From Pyrenula massariospora (lineage: Eukaryota; Ascomycota; Eurotiomycetes; Pyrenulales; Pyrenulaceae), in contig JAGFMI010000001.1 in NCBI GenBank assembly GCA_021030905.1, positions 310,001-374,000 on the forward strand: a stretch of 64,000 nucleotides of DNA, read 5' to 3'. Below the pieces are notes generated by a model that had not been told where the DNA came from, ran no database searches, and was given only the letters and a program-made list of their open reading frames with translations. The position numbers and the translations under genes are program-made. The stretch's first letter is position 1. Every line of letters begins with the position of its first letter. Positions 23,647 through 34,624 of the stretch are shown here, piece after piece.

Positions 23647-24799
23647 CTTGAAAGCAGCTCTGAGGTTGGCGGCACGTAGCACATGTCATTTCCTGGCGAC
23701 AAACAATAGGTGAAGTGCGCCCACAAGGCTGTACGATGGGTTGAGGTATCACAAGTTCCCATGACCCCGCGACATTCCGCATGTCGCACAGAACCCAACT
23801 GTACGTGGCGGACGATCATTTTCTACAAAAGGAGAGGCAGACCGCTTTGTTTTCGAAGATATTATACACGTTTGATAACAGCAGACCTATTGTTGCTGAG
23901 TATTTCAATATGACAGCAAGGAAAATGCGGAGCGAAATCCTTCACGATATATATCCAGCGTTATGGGCTTGGATTTAGTCGTATGAAGGGAGTACGATAT
24001 CGCGAGCGAGAGGAGAGCAAATGCCCTAATAAATCAAGTTCCACTTCACGAGACAGAGCGAAGGGGAAGATGAAGAGTTCTTAGAATCGCTTTGAACGTA
24101 AGGCAACATATCTCAGGGAGATTAGCAGCTACGCATGCTTGCATTAATATCCGCCATTTCATGCATTATTTCGTCGACAGACGTCTCTTATCGAGAAAGG
24201 GGAGGAGTGGAGCCCGCCAAATTCGAGGAAAGGACCGCCGGACTCACTAGTTCTTGGGTTGACCCACGGATCTACTATCTATCGTCATACCTACTAAGCC
24301 AGCATATCCCATACAGCAAAACGCAATGTGCTCAATTGTTTGCCACAACAAAGTTTCGATCTACGCTTTCACTATTCAACGTGGTATCAATATTTACTTC
24401 TTTTGGGTTCAAAAGTTGACTCTAAACCGCCTTTAGGCAGATCTTACACCGGCCTATACAGGATCCTAGTGAGCTTTTTCTTCCGCGTTATTCTAATATC
24501 TAATTTACCTTGATTGAACCTCATGCAGAGTTACATTTTAAACAGCATTTCCTTGACATGTTCTTTAGCAGCCATGCCACATGCAACGGAGTCCACAAAA
24601 GGTACTCTAACGACTTGCACCAAGAGACCGGTGCCTTCGCTTATCCAAGTCAAACTAGCTCACACGCCGTCCCTCAGCGCTCTCGGAGCCCTTCGACAAG
24701 ATGGCAATCTCAAGTTCAGCGCCGCTCACCCTTCGATTCCCCTAAGAATATAATACTACACGGACAAGGTCCAATATAGATCCTGCTGGAATCAGGACC
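23647..24799. other. Intergenic, 1.15 kb
   Basis: Upstream of the second HET gene and before the decayed RNA-ligase fragment. No supported gene. The 5' part of the ligase gene may once have occupied 24500-24800, but no motif is recognisable there. Confidence 0.45.
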
Positions 24800-25310
24800 T
24801 CCTCAATCCCCGCAGCCTCATCATGAACACCGAGACAGGCGAAGTAGTCGCGCGTCCCTTGACAAAATTCTTGGCCTGGGGCGACTAACTGGCAAAGCAA
24901 GCCGTCGAAGCAGCCGAAACGCCAATGACTACCGAGAACGACGATAATGTACAGTCGCAGCCTATCTATGACACGTCTGATACCCTCCCCAATCTAACAG
25001 TCAATGACAGTCCCCAACCAAGCCCTCTCAACCGCTCTCAGCGAAGACCCGTCTCCGAAAAACTCGACGACAGCATGATCCTCCGGTTCTTCGACCCAAT
25101 TTCCACCACTTGGCTCTGCTCATCCCGCGGCAGCTTCACCTCCCCGCACGCCCGCTCCGCCGACAAGCTCGCCCGCTTGCGATCGGGCCTGCACGTACAT
25201 ATGTTTTCGAGCTGCTCGATCGGAGCTGAGGGTTAGGCTCGATTACGGGCCTACGGCGCGGATTGTGTTGCTTGCTGTTGTTGAGACAGAGACGGGGGTG
25301 ATGGAATAAA
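24800..25310 (+). pseudogene. Decayed T4 Rnl1-like RNA ligase gene fragment
   Basis: Three separated blocks in different frames read like consecutive parts of a T4 Rnl1-type RNA ligase. At about 24805-24888 is SLIMNTETGEVVARPLTKF, matching the usual RGLI-x3-TGEVVARPFPKFFN stretch. At about 25045-25190 is SEKLDDSMILRFF followed by SSRGSFTSPHARSADKL, which corresponds to the nucleotidyl-lysine motif (normally EKLDGS) and the TRGSF-S-QA segment. At about 25195-25305 are TYMFELLD, then LDYGPTARIVLLAVVETETG, matching the FE...DYG...LLA..ETG region. The glycine of the KxDG motif is aspartate here, and stops or frame changes lie between blocks, so it is not a working enzyme. Such ligases join RNA ends. 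The assignment rests on motif order alone. The strand is plus and no intact copy is in the window. Confidence 0.6.
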
Positions 25311-26143
25311 AAGAGTTGATTAACGGTCTAACTCATTTCTGGGGGAGCAAGCTACCTATATAGCTACCCCGTACAACACTGTTACCAGGGGCTGGAGAGG
25401 GAGCTTGGGGAGGAGGCTGGGAGGTTGGGGTTTGAGTGTGTAAGGGAGGTTTAGGGGACGTGGGGTGTTGATGTTAAGGAGACTTGGCAAGGAGGGATGT
25501 AGAGGGGCAGGAAGGGTATGTTGTGCGATGGCTGGTTGGGACGAGGGTTAAGGTTAAGTTCAAGAGCTACCTTGATAAGGGGCAAGGTGATCGCAATGAC
25601 ATGCTGTGCGATTGCTGTGTGAAGGGAGGGGATGAGTCTTAGCATCCGGATATATTGGGCCGCAGGTGGTTTGTAGCACTTTTGCGAAAATTGCTGAAAC
25701 AGAATGTGGGGAGGGAGGGTATGGAGAAGTTAATATCGGAGCCGACATGGTGGCAATATGGTCAGAAGATACAATCACGTCTTAACTTGAACAATTCGGT
25801 AAGCGATAAGGGTTTTGCACTTTCTTAAAGTATGGCCCTAAGGTAGGACTGACGTGACAATCGGTTTGCAACTGATGATATTGACTCGTGATGTACAGTG
25901 CGATAAAGCGAGCAAAAGTTCACCCAGCCCCCGTAATGTGAAAGTTTGCCCACTTAAAAGATCAGCTATCAAGCCCCCGATGGATTTCGAATGCAAACGA
26001 AACCCCCGAATTGGCCGATCATCCCAAGGTAAGGTAGCTATCACCAAGCGCCGCCACCAAGCCAAGAGACCGCCCACCATCACCAGTAGCGCCATTCTCA
26101 CCATCACCATCATTATCAAGCGATCAACCCACCAAGTCCCCCA
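25311..26143. other. Intergenic, 0.8 kb
   Basis: It contains a G-rich stretch (25390-25530) and the 3' flank of the minus-strand nuclear-protein gene. No gene was recognised. Confidence 0.45.
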
Positions 26144-26902
26144 TCACTCCTCCCCATTCCCTTCCCCATCCTCATCCGTACCTCCAACCTCAGGCACAGG
26201 CTCAGTCTCAACATCCTTCTTCCCCTTCCCCTTCCTCGCAGTAACTTTCTCCTTCTTCACCACACTCCCTTCCCCTTCCACATCCCCCGCTTCGACGCCC
26301 TTCGACTTCCCGGCGCCAACCTTCCGCTTCTTCCCCTTACTCTCCTCCTGCCCTCCCTCTCCCTCTCCACCGTCGTTAGCATCGTTCTCCTCCTTCTCCA
26401 CCCTCTTCGCCCTCGGTGCGGGCTTCTTCGCCGTAGGTGCCGCCGGTGCAACGTCTCCGTTCTGCGTTTCGTCGGGCTGGGCTGGTGTGCTACCTTCGAC
26501 GGTGTTGGCGTTGGCGAAGCGGATTTTGCCGGCCTCGTAGGTGAAGCCGTAGCGGTCGACTATGGTGCGGAAACTGCGGAGTCTGATATTTACATTAGTT
26601 TTCGGGACTTAGGAATCCCATCTCGAGTCTTGTATGCGCTGAGGTCGGTAGCAAAGGCAAGGGTAAAGATGAGGTCTGGATATAAGAGGAAGAGAGAGAA
26701 ACGCGACTTACGCATTCTTTGAATGAGCAATGCCAAAATGCTGTGCGATGGCGGTCGTGTTGATGCCGGCGATGCCGTCGGAGTGGGCGAGGACGGCGAG
26801 GATGATGTAGGCCGGGTCCTTTGTCTTGTCGGCGGCTGAGTCGAGGGATTTGGGCTTGCGGGGGGTGGGTTTGGGGTTTGAGGGCTTTTCGGGGGATGAC
26901 AT
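26144..26902 (-). CDS. Small nuclear-type protein: winged-helix-like N-terminus, charged tail
   Basis: Two exons, 26902-26712 and 26582-26144, are separated by a 129-nt intron (GTAAGT...ATCAG) that joins in phase, giving 209 residues. The first third (about residues 30-88, from DPAYIILAVLAHSDGIAG through AIAQHFGIAHSKNALRSFR to YGFTYEAGKIRF) looks like a compact helical, possibly winged-helix, fold. The rest alternates Lys/Arg-rich (GKKRKVGAGKSKG, KKEKVTARKGKGKK) and Glu/Gly/Asp-rich segments, typical of chromatin-associated proteins. No catalytic residues are visible. A CT-rich stretch on the plus strand between 26150 and 26420 is simply this tail read backwards. I do not know the family; the nuclear role is inferred from composition. 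Confidence 0.7.
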
Positions 26903-29841
26903 CTTGGTGGTGTGGGCGCTGGGATTGTTCTAGTTTGATGCTACAGGAGATTAGAGACTTGTTGAGATGGAGAGGGAGGGCAATGTCTGAGGATGGGAAA
27001 GGTAGGTGAGGGGATTTACAGAGATTCAGATTGTGAGAATAGAGGCAATCAGGTCTAAGGTCTCTTACCTCCGCTTGGTGTTCAGATGGGGGCTACCTAA
27101 GCTAAGTTCTTGATACGATCAACGATGAGATATGAAGCAAGTAATGGAGAACATGGAGCGGCGAGTTTGAGCTGTTCTCAAAAGCTGCTCAGTTGAATGA
27201 AGTGAGGGGTGGGGCGGCAAAAGCGCTGCGAGAGTGGAGCCTGGGAAAAGTGTGTCACAAGAAGTCAAGAGAGGGAAGTGAATACTGAGCCCGGGCGGAG
27301 CGCCAAGAGCAATCTGGACTGGTCGAAGATCATCACTCGAGCTCCGGAGTGGTATGAGGACTGGAGCCTGCGTGGAGCGAGATTCACTCACTTGGAACAG
27401 CTGCCGATACTGCATCACGGCGGTGCAGAGGCTCTCTTGTTGTCCCGAGCCGCTTGAGAATTGCTGACGCAGTGACCTGACCGACTAATGTCGGCACTCT
27501 CTAATGGTATTCTTTGTTACATTCCCCTGATAATGATTCACTGTCTACATTGCGATTCCTCGAACCGTCATAATCGAGGCGATCTTAAAGTGAAAGAAGA
27601 ATCTTTTGTGACCTTGATAGCGAGGCGTCCGTGAACGTTTCGGATTCCGATTCCCATTGTGAGAGCCATGTCGTGTGGTACATTCAACCTCGCCAGGTCA
27701 ATGGAAGCAAGGGAAAAACAGTTGCGAAGTCTTCGAGCGTGAATGTCGGAGGTGTGTTGGTGCAGCTGGCAAATTGATGGATGAGAAGGTCGTAGTCCCT
27801 GAAGCCACGGCATAGACTGGACAAATCGAACACTGGGGTCTAGCTGGTAAGATCTCGATGCAGTGAATGTATTCGTAGTGATTATCATCATTACCTATGC
27901 GTCGATAGATGACCTCTTGCTCCCAGTAAACATCTAATTCCTCGTATTAAAGCACGAGCAGGCCCGTCGAGCCTAATTGAAACCTTCAGTAGAGATTGAT
28001 ATACCAAGGTGGTCGTCGATATATACTATGAACGCTGGGCCTCTAAATCTTGCAGGCTCTTTTCGCGTGAGGCCTTGACTAATAGGACGCACTGAAGCAC
28101 GACAAATTCAGGCCGACGAAGCGTTCATTTGAGTTATTTCCGGGCTTGGAAGCAGCTAGGGGTAAGTTTCTGGAGACCTTTCCACCCTGAAAATGCGGTA
28201 CTAGACTTTCACCTTTCCATTAGCCACATAAAAACTGTCGGTGTAGACAGGACGGCCACTATTGCAAGGCGTTGCCTGAATTCTGGCCTGGATGGGTGAA
28301 GGTGGCTTCAAAGCCTAGCCAGGATTCTGGCAAGACATCGAGGCTTGTCAAGAGACCATGCCACCCCCTAACCCGATCGTTAACCAGCGAGCGAGCAGCG
28401 GAGACGATTAGAGATGGTGTTGTGCAGCAAGACCCTATCAATACTGAGGGAAAATGTCTGGATTGGGCGGTGGGGGGATCGATTTGGGGCCGAAGGTAAC
28501 GTGCTCACTCTCACTGGGCTGATGCAGACCACGGAGAACATCACAACCCCTGCTGTCGATCGCATACTGGCATTCTCTCGCTACTAAGCCTCGCCTGAAT
28601 TTCTTTTCCCAGCCAGTAATCGCCGTCGGAAAGATCTCTGATTGGCAGCTAGACGAAGCTGAAATGGATCCTTTCGTCATTCCCACCAGACCTGCGCAGA
28701 GCTTCACCAATCACATCTGCTATGTTATGTCCTGCAAGCACTGCATCGATGTCAGATTGCTTTGATGACTTGGGTGACACTCTAGCCTGACTCGATGCTG
28801 GTTATGAGAAATCATGGTACATACGGTTATTAGTCAGACGGTGTTACTAGTCGGTTGCGTATGGCTTGACTCCAGGAATTGTGGCCGTCCTGTCTCCGTA
28901 GCTGCGTCGCCTCAGTTGCGTCTTGGGTGGAGTTGAATCCTACGCGTGCAGCGGAGGGGCAGCGATTAGGAAGCACAGTCTTAGGAGGGAAAGGTAGATA
29001 GTGTCCGGAAGAGCCGCAATTTCGGCAGCCACAACTATTCAAAGGATACGTAGTTGGCTTTGAACCTTGGGTATGCTTTTTCCTGACGGTTCACCACCTT
29101 CACCCGGCCTGTCCTGCCTTGCCTGTGGAGCGTCTTGATCCGCTTGGTTTGCCTTGCACGTACTGAGAGAGCGCCCATCGGAGTTGCCTCCTATACAGAC
29201 TTTACCGAATAGAGTTAATTTAAAAATTTTGAAGGATTTAATTACTAGCTGCATTCTTTCCAATTAGCTTAGAACAATAATCATCCCCGATTAGTTCCTT
29301 CAGTACCCCGCCCGGCCCCCTTCGAACAAGGCAAAACCTCTTTTTCGCACTGGTGAACCACACCCGGCCACAGATGCGGAGCGCGAGGAGCGGCTGCTAG
29401 GCGGCTCTCAGTGGCTAAGAAGTACACCTAGCCATGACCCGGCTCCACCTCACCTCTCCCTCCGGGTCCCGCCGTACTCGCACTTCCTGTTCCTTAAAGC
29501 AGCCGAGATCTCAAAGCAGTTTAGCAAGGTCCTGGAGGGCGCTTTTCCTTTCGCTGACACAGCCTCGCCGCAAACGAGACTCTTGAGTACTCTTCTGCTT
29601 CGTCCAAAATTACGGCGCATAAAGAAGGAGGAAGTCCTGCTCATCCAGAGAAAGTCTGCTTGACCGAAATATGTTCCCTATAAGTACCAGATTTTCTTTT
29701 CCAGTTGTCTCGTTCTTCTCGCTCTTGGCCAAGTCCACCTCGAACATTGTCCCTTTGGCGAGAAATTCCGTCAAAGACTGTCTTAGACTCTTGCTGAACC
29801 CGTTACAAGCGCATTCCACATCAGTAGCAGTCAGAAATGCT
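26903..29841. other. Intergenic, 2.9 kb
   Basis: This is the divergent space between the nuclear-protein gene (minus) and the membrane ORF at 29842 (plus). Several short frames exist on both strands without domains or plausible exon joins. Nothing was recognised. Confidence 0.45.
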
Positions 29842-30255
29842 ATGCCTTTATCAGCAGACTCCATCATTGCAATTCTCTCCGTAATCGTGGCGCTTCCTCC
29901 CTCGGTCCTGATCCTCGTCACTATTGTGCGCCGTCTCCAACATCCTCTTCACTGTATGAATGACACCCAAAGACAATCTTACTTCAACCCATCGCATTCT
30001 ATCGCTACCACGCACCACACTCCCTCCAGTCCAGCTGGATATCATGCTCCGGACGTCTTCCAGCAATCACCATCCCATCCATCGACGAGGACCGCTGCTG
30101 ATTCACGCTTTCAATACTTGAGGCTTGTCAATATCAGCCCTACATCGCCTTCCGCAGGTCAAGTATTGCCGCAGTCACCTCCTCCAGTCTACCAGCCTCT
30201 GCATCTACAACTCACCCGTGTCCATTCTGAACCAGTTCGATCATCAAGGTCGTGA
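29842..30255 (+). CDS. Hypothetical single-pass membrane protein, 137 residues
   Basis: The frame is open further upstream (to 29671), but the ATG at 29842 is preferred. From there the protein starts MPLSADSIIAILSVIVALP followed by PSVLILVTIV and RRLQ, one membrane helix with a basic stop-transfer end. This start resembles many small fungal proteins of unknown function that begin with a SADSII-type helix; that is recollection of a pattern, not a search. The remainder is Ser/Pro/His/Gln-rich and disordered (TTHHTPSSPAGYH, QSPPPVYQPLHLQL). An overlapping frame at 30252-30470 could be a 3' continuation or a separate ORF, but no splice pair was convincing. No function is proposed. Confidence 0.45.
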   Translation: MPLSADSIIAILSVIVALPPSVLILVTIVRRLQHPLHCMNDTQRQSYFNPSHSIATTHHTPSSPAGYHAPDVFQQSPSHPSTRTAADSRFQYLRLVNISPTSPSAGQVLPQSPPPVYQPLHLQLTRVHSEPVRSSRS

Positions 30256-32016
30256 AGGCTCCTCGCTGTCCTATCTATATCAGAGACGACTCATGGCTAC
30301 TTCCTAGCCATAGAACGGCTCTCGAACCTTTCCTGTCTCTACCCGAAGACAGGCTCAAAGCAACTATCCAGCTTTTCAACGCCTGTGAGCCTTCCCTCGA
30401 TAACTTACCTTTGCACAATGGTGAACCATCACACTACTCTCCAATAGTGCACACGGTACTGACTAAGTGAATGTTCCCAGAAAAAAGCTCAAGCTGTCTT
30501 TGAACACATTCTCCCGCCGTATAACAAGACAAGGTCATGTCATCACGGCAAAACCATGATAAGCGGTAGAGTCAGTGGCTACATCACTCCTTTCGGCTAC
30601 GATAATATCAGTTCGGACACGCCACAAGAACAGGCTCAAGGAAAGCGGAATAAAATATGCTCGTTCCACCATACAACACTATCTACAAGCGCTAGATAGA
30701 GCCTGTGACGGAACCCTTCGCTTCGGTCGCGGCCATTCAAATCCGCGGAGGTGGTAAGGATCGACTCGGGGAAATAACCTTAGTCGCGTAATATCCATGG
30801 TGCCACATGGCAACTACTACTAAGGTTAGAGTGTGACGGGATCAATCACTTCGATAGCATTCTTTCAAGTTCGTATATCTACACAGCATCATGTCGAGGA
30901 TGATTACTTCAACTCAATAATGTACTTCGTGCTCTTCAACTTTCGTCTCCATCGCTTGCTAACCTTTCATACCTCCAAAATCAACTCCAACAACAAGCAC
31001 TCTGCGTAGCTAAAATATCCCCGTCATACGTTACCCAGCACTCTCTTTCGCAGTTCACCACATACTCGGGCCATTACAAGCGGCGCCAAGACAGAATAGT
31101 CAGTTGTGTTCACACAAACTTCACCTTTAAACTATCTTTTTTTCGACCCGACAACCAGGTATTTGGCTCCGCGAAAAGAAAACGGTCGTCGTAACTACAC
31201 TCGACCTTCATGCTCAGAACACAAGTAGAATTCCTTCTGGGAAAAGCAAGAGACCCATCGGCCCCTAGCTCACCCTAACCCGTTCCTTAGATACAAGCCT
31301 GAAAGCACCCCGCATGCCCATCCCCATCCTGAAAATCCCCACAACCAAGCAAGCCGTCAGACCCCCCCTCCATCTTCCGCCCACCACTCACCATCCCACA
31401 CCCTCCAGTCACCCACCCCGTCGCTCGACCCCCAAAAATCCCCGCTCTCAACTCCTACGATAGAAGCCATGCAGCCTACTCCCCACTCCCCATACCTTTC
31501 GCACCCTTCCCCCGCGCGACACCGCGACCACGATCATCATCCATCCCCCACTCAACCCCGACCCACCCATCTTCTTGTCGCCATCTCCAAACTCGCATAC
31601 TCTTGTCACCATCTCCAAATTCGCATTGTACGAGCTTTGAGACGACATGATCTTTAAATTCGTGTAATTGGGTTCGGGCATGGCCGGTGACTGGTGTGTT
31701 TCTGCATATAATGTCACGTTAGCGCTAGTGCCATATCCCATAGAATTTTGCGGTATGGCTCGCGTGGTATGAGGGTCTATCTCTACATTTTGGGTACAAT
31801 TAGATTTTGAGAAGGAGTAGAAGAGAATGTGTCACGATAAAAGGTAGCACGATATGTATTGTTAAATTATTCTTTATTTCAACTCTATTATTTGAATTGA
31901 TCTGATATAAATATATAAATATTTGCTGGGTTTCATAGATAAGTAGGGAGATATCTCATCGGTTACGTGAGGACTAGTTCTCTGTAGCTGCTTGGTGTCG
32001 GTACACATGCATTTAT
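30256..32016. other. Intergenic, 1.8 kb, partly C-rich
   Basis: It contains a C-rich plus-strand region (31260-31600) and an AT-rich 3' flank of the Zn2Cys6 gene (31800-31960, with 'tatataaatatt'). No supported gene. Confidence 0.45.
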
Positions 32017-34142
32017 CTAGTCAATGCTGTTCCAGAATGACCAATCGATATCCTGGAAGCCGAAGTCAAAGATAGCGTCTAGATCCTGATCAGCTAGAAA
32101 GCTTTCAGGGGTCACAGGGTCAAATTTCTTCCCAGCGCTTCCCTCCTGCACTGTTTCTGCGCCAGAGATTGGTCCAAGTCGCGTATGGTGTGCTTCAAGC
32201 AGGGTCTCTAGACGGGTCACAAACTCGGGCTCCGTAAAGCATTGATCGAAATCTGCTTTGTTCTGGCGAGCTTTCCAAGCAGCCACGATGAGACTGGCGG
32301 CATGTGATTTCCTCCGGTCTTCCAAAATCTCCCACAGAGCTGAATTGGCCAGGTACAGCTCAGAAAGTAAATCCCAGATTCGCTGTGTCTGGGATGCATC
32401 ACTCTGGTGTGATGCCTCAACGAGTACACACATCACTAAATCTGTGAGCTTCTTTACGACCTGAAAACCTTGTGTCACTTACATGCATGCCAGGGAAAAT
32501 GGCCATTCATGTACCAGCGAAAGCATTTGATAGATGGTGTTGAATGAATCGCAACATTGTACTCTAGGGATTGAATGCAAGCAGATAAGAGAGCCTTGCG
32601 ATGCTTTTCGCTGCTATGGTCCAGGTCTCCACTGTATGCTAAGGGGAACAAAGTCCACTGACGCATCCCACAAACAAGTGATCTTGCTGAAAGTTGAACT
32701 AAAACGTTCAATGGTTTTATAGGATCACAGTACTGGAGGAAATTCTCGTTGAGGCCTTTCTCGAGTTCGTTGATCAGAGACTCTTTTGACGAATACGGTA
32801 CTGACCTATTAGAATGCCAGGAGAGATTAAATCGGCCTCGGTCGTGGCAGGTAAATTGACGCTGCTGATGAAGGACCCAGTAGGTGTACAAACAGTACGA
32901 CATGCTTGTTAAGCCCTTTCGCTCCTTCGGAAAATCCGTCATGCTTTCACAGATGTCGTCATCTTCAATGTTCAAGGGCAGCTTTGCGTCCCAATCTGCC
33001 ATCAAGGTCAGGGGCGTTGCTCCAGATCTCACAGCTAGAGCTAAATCAATATGTTGCAGCTGCCACCAAAGTCGTCGGCGTTCCTCTGTTTTAGCAGGCG
33101 AAAGACCCAGAAGAGTACCGTCCCGATGAATGCCTAATTTTTCTGAGTTGCGTATTACCAGTCCCATTAGCGACCACAGGCTTTGAGTACTGAGCCGATC
33201 GATTCCAGCCATCTATATACCTTCTCAGTTATCATGGATTGCAATTCCGAAGGGAAGTCTGGCTTACAATATAAACAACCAAAGCCTTTATAACTACAAT
33301 ATTCGTTATACACAAAAGGTTGGTGCGGGACAATGCTTCTTCACAGAGCATTTGAAATTCAGTAAGTAAGATGGACCTTGGTTGATGCAGTTGTCTTCTG
33401 CAGTCCTCATCTGAAACACTGATGACGCAGATGAGATACAGCGAGAAGATGAGGGCATGCTCGGCGTCAGTCAATATTTTTTGATTCTCGGTTTGAACCG
33501 CGGAGAGACGCAGAGGCTCCAATTCCCAGCGGAATGAGAATCTGACAAGAGGGTTGACCTGCTGGTGAAAAATATTCCATAGAATTATTGCATCCTGCTG
33601 GGAGGGACATCTCGAGGATAGGCTGATAGATCTTTCAGTGCAGAATATTCTTTGAAGCGCGTCAGGGTTGTTTCGTGTCAGGAAGGGGTTTCTTGCGGTA
33701 ATGAGATTGCTTGCGGCATCGTCGTGGGCGTGACTGAGTGGGCCTTGCCATTCACGTCTGAAAAATCAATAATGTTCTTTTGCCCGGGAGACGGTACGCA
33801 CGATTCAATGTAAAATGTTTGTCCATCTTCCTCCAGAATTACTGCATCTGTGCTTTTGCTTTTGAGACAGTTGATATTCTCTTGCTCCTTGTGTTGCAAA
33901 TGAGCTCGAGACTTTGCCGGCGATCGGTCTATCTCGGTTGGCTTGCTAGGCTCTGGAGTGAAATGGTCAGGATTTCCACCTAGACTTTGTACAAGAGCCT
34001 CAAGCCTCTTGATCCTATCAAATGGTGAGATTTCAGGGTAAGTGCAGTGATCTTGTTTCCTGCGCTTGCAATTTGAACATGGCTCTTCCTTGTCGCATCG
34101 GACCTTGCGTTTCGCGCATGGCTCGCATGCCTGATCTTTCAT
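32017..34142 (-). CDS. Zn2Cys6 transcription factor with fungal_trans domain, four exons
   Basis: Exons are 34142-33802, 33757-33268, 33212-32483 and 32441-32017, giving 661 residues. The introns are 44, 55 and 41 nt with donors GTGCGT, GTAAGC and GTAAGT, and every join is in phase. The DNA-binding Zn cluster is at the start: C6-x2-C9-x6-C16-x5-C22-x2-C25-x7-C33 (CEPCAKRKVRCDKEEPCSNC). It is followed by a short linker/dimerisation helix (DRIKRLEALVQSLGG). The middle shows the fungal_trans region, including SLWSLMGLVIRNSEKLGIHRDG, RRRLWWQLQHIDLALAVRSG and PWHAYLVMCVLVEASH across the last intron. The C-terminal FDFGFQDIDWSFWNSID is acidic and aromatic, like an activation domain. An in-frame stop upstream fixes the start. 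It is divergent to an MFS pump 482 bp away, its probable target. Confidence 0.85.
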
Positions 34143-34293
34143 TACCTTGTGATGTAGAGTGGAAAATTCTAGCGCCTAAATTATTGACATTCACTTCAAA
34201 CAGAAAGCGTAGACGGAGAAATTGTCTCTGTCATGACGTTCACAAACACGGGAGTACTTTATGTCTGATGTAAGTTTCCGACCTCAGGAGCCT

Positions 34294-34307
34294 CGGCCTC
34301 GGGACCG
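34294..34307. promoter_or_regulatory. Candidate Zn2Cys6 operator CGG-N8-CCG
   Basis: CGG, eight bases, then CCG form an inverted repeat of the kind bound by Zn2Cys6 dimers. It lies between the regulator and the pump. A second CCG follows a few bases on. Such a site arises by chance fairly often, so this is only suggestive. Confidence 0.3.
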
Positions 34308-34460
34308 ACACCGACAAGTGCCAAGACATAGGATCCCGAGCAAGACATGGACCCCGATGCATTGGATGGCTCGAGTTGATAACCCCAGGATAGTACCTGT
34401 AAGGCTGACTAGATGGCATATGACGTTCTAAAAGTAATTGACATGCGACTCTGGAAACGA

Positions 34461-34470
34461 GTATATAAAA
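34461..34470 (+). promoter_or_regulatory. TATA box of the MFS gene
   Basis: GTATATAAAA lies about 155 bp before the pump's ATG and is correctly oriented. Confidence 0.45.
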
Positions 34471-34532
34471 TGCCTCAACCCCAGGTCAGTACCCGCACCA
34501 AAGATTATCTTTCATTGTCACCTAGATTACAC

Positions 34533-34558
34533 ATCCCCATCCCCATCCCCATCCCCAT
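34533..34558. repeat. Short tandem repeat (ATCCCC)4
   Basis: Four perfect copies of a six-base unit plus a partial copy lie in the 5' leader of the pump gene. Confidence 0.9.
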
Positions 34559-34624
34559 AGTGGGCTACAGCATCCAACGCCTGCATAAGTTGCTTGAGTC
34601 CTTAGCTACTACACTCCATATAAG

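Larger units (their letters stand above)
34143..34624. promoter_or_regulatory. Shared divergent promoter of the regulator and the MFS pump
   Basis: 482 bp separate the two ATGs, which are on opposite strands, so both promoters lie here. The region holds a candidate CGG-N8-CCG site, a TATA box toward the pump and a short ATCCCC repeat, listed separately. Confidence 0.6.

Noticed and set aside
25854-26540. 228-codon Ser/Pro-rich plus-strand frame
   Set aside because: It is the reverse reading of the charged tail of the 26-kb nuclear-protein gene.
30252-30470. 72-codon frame overlapping the end of the 29.8-kb membrane ORF
   Set aside because: It may be a 3' exon, but no splice pair was found and the overlap of stop and start is probably chance.
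30575-30757. 60-codon plus-strand frame
   Set aside because: No domain, short, and within a region lacking other gene signals.
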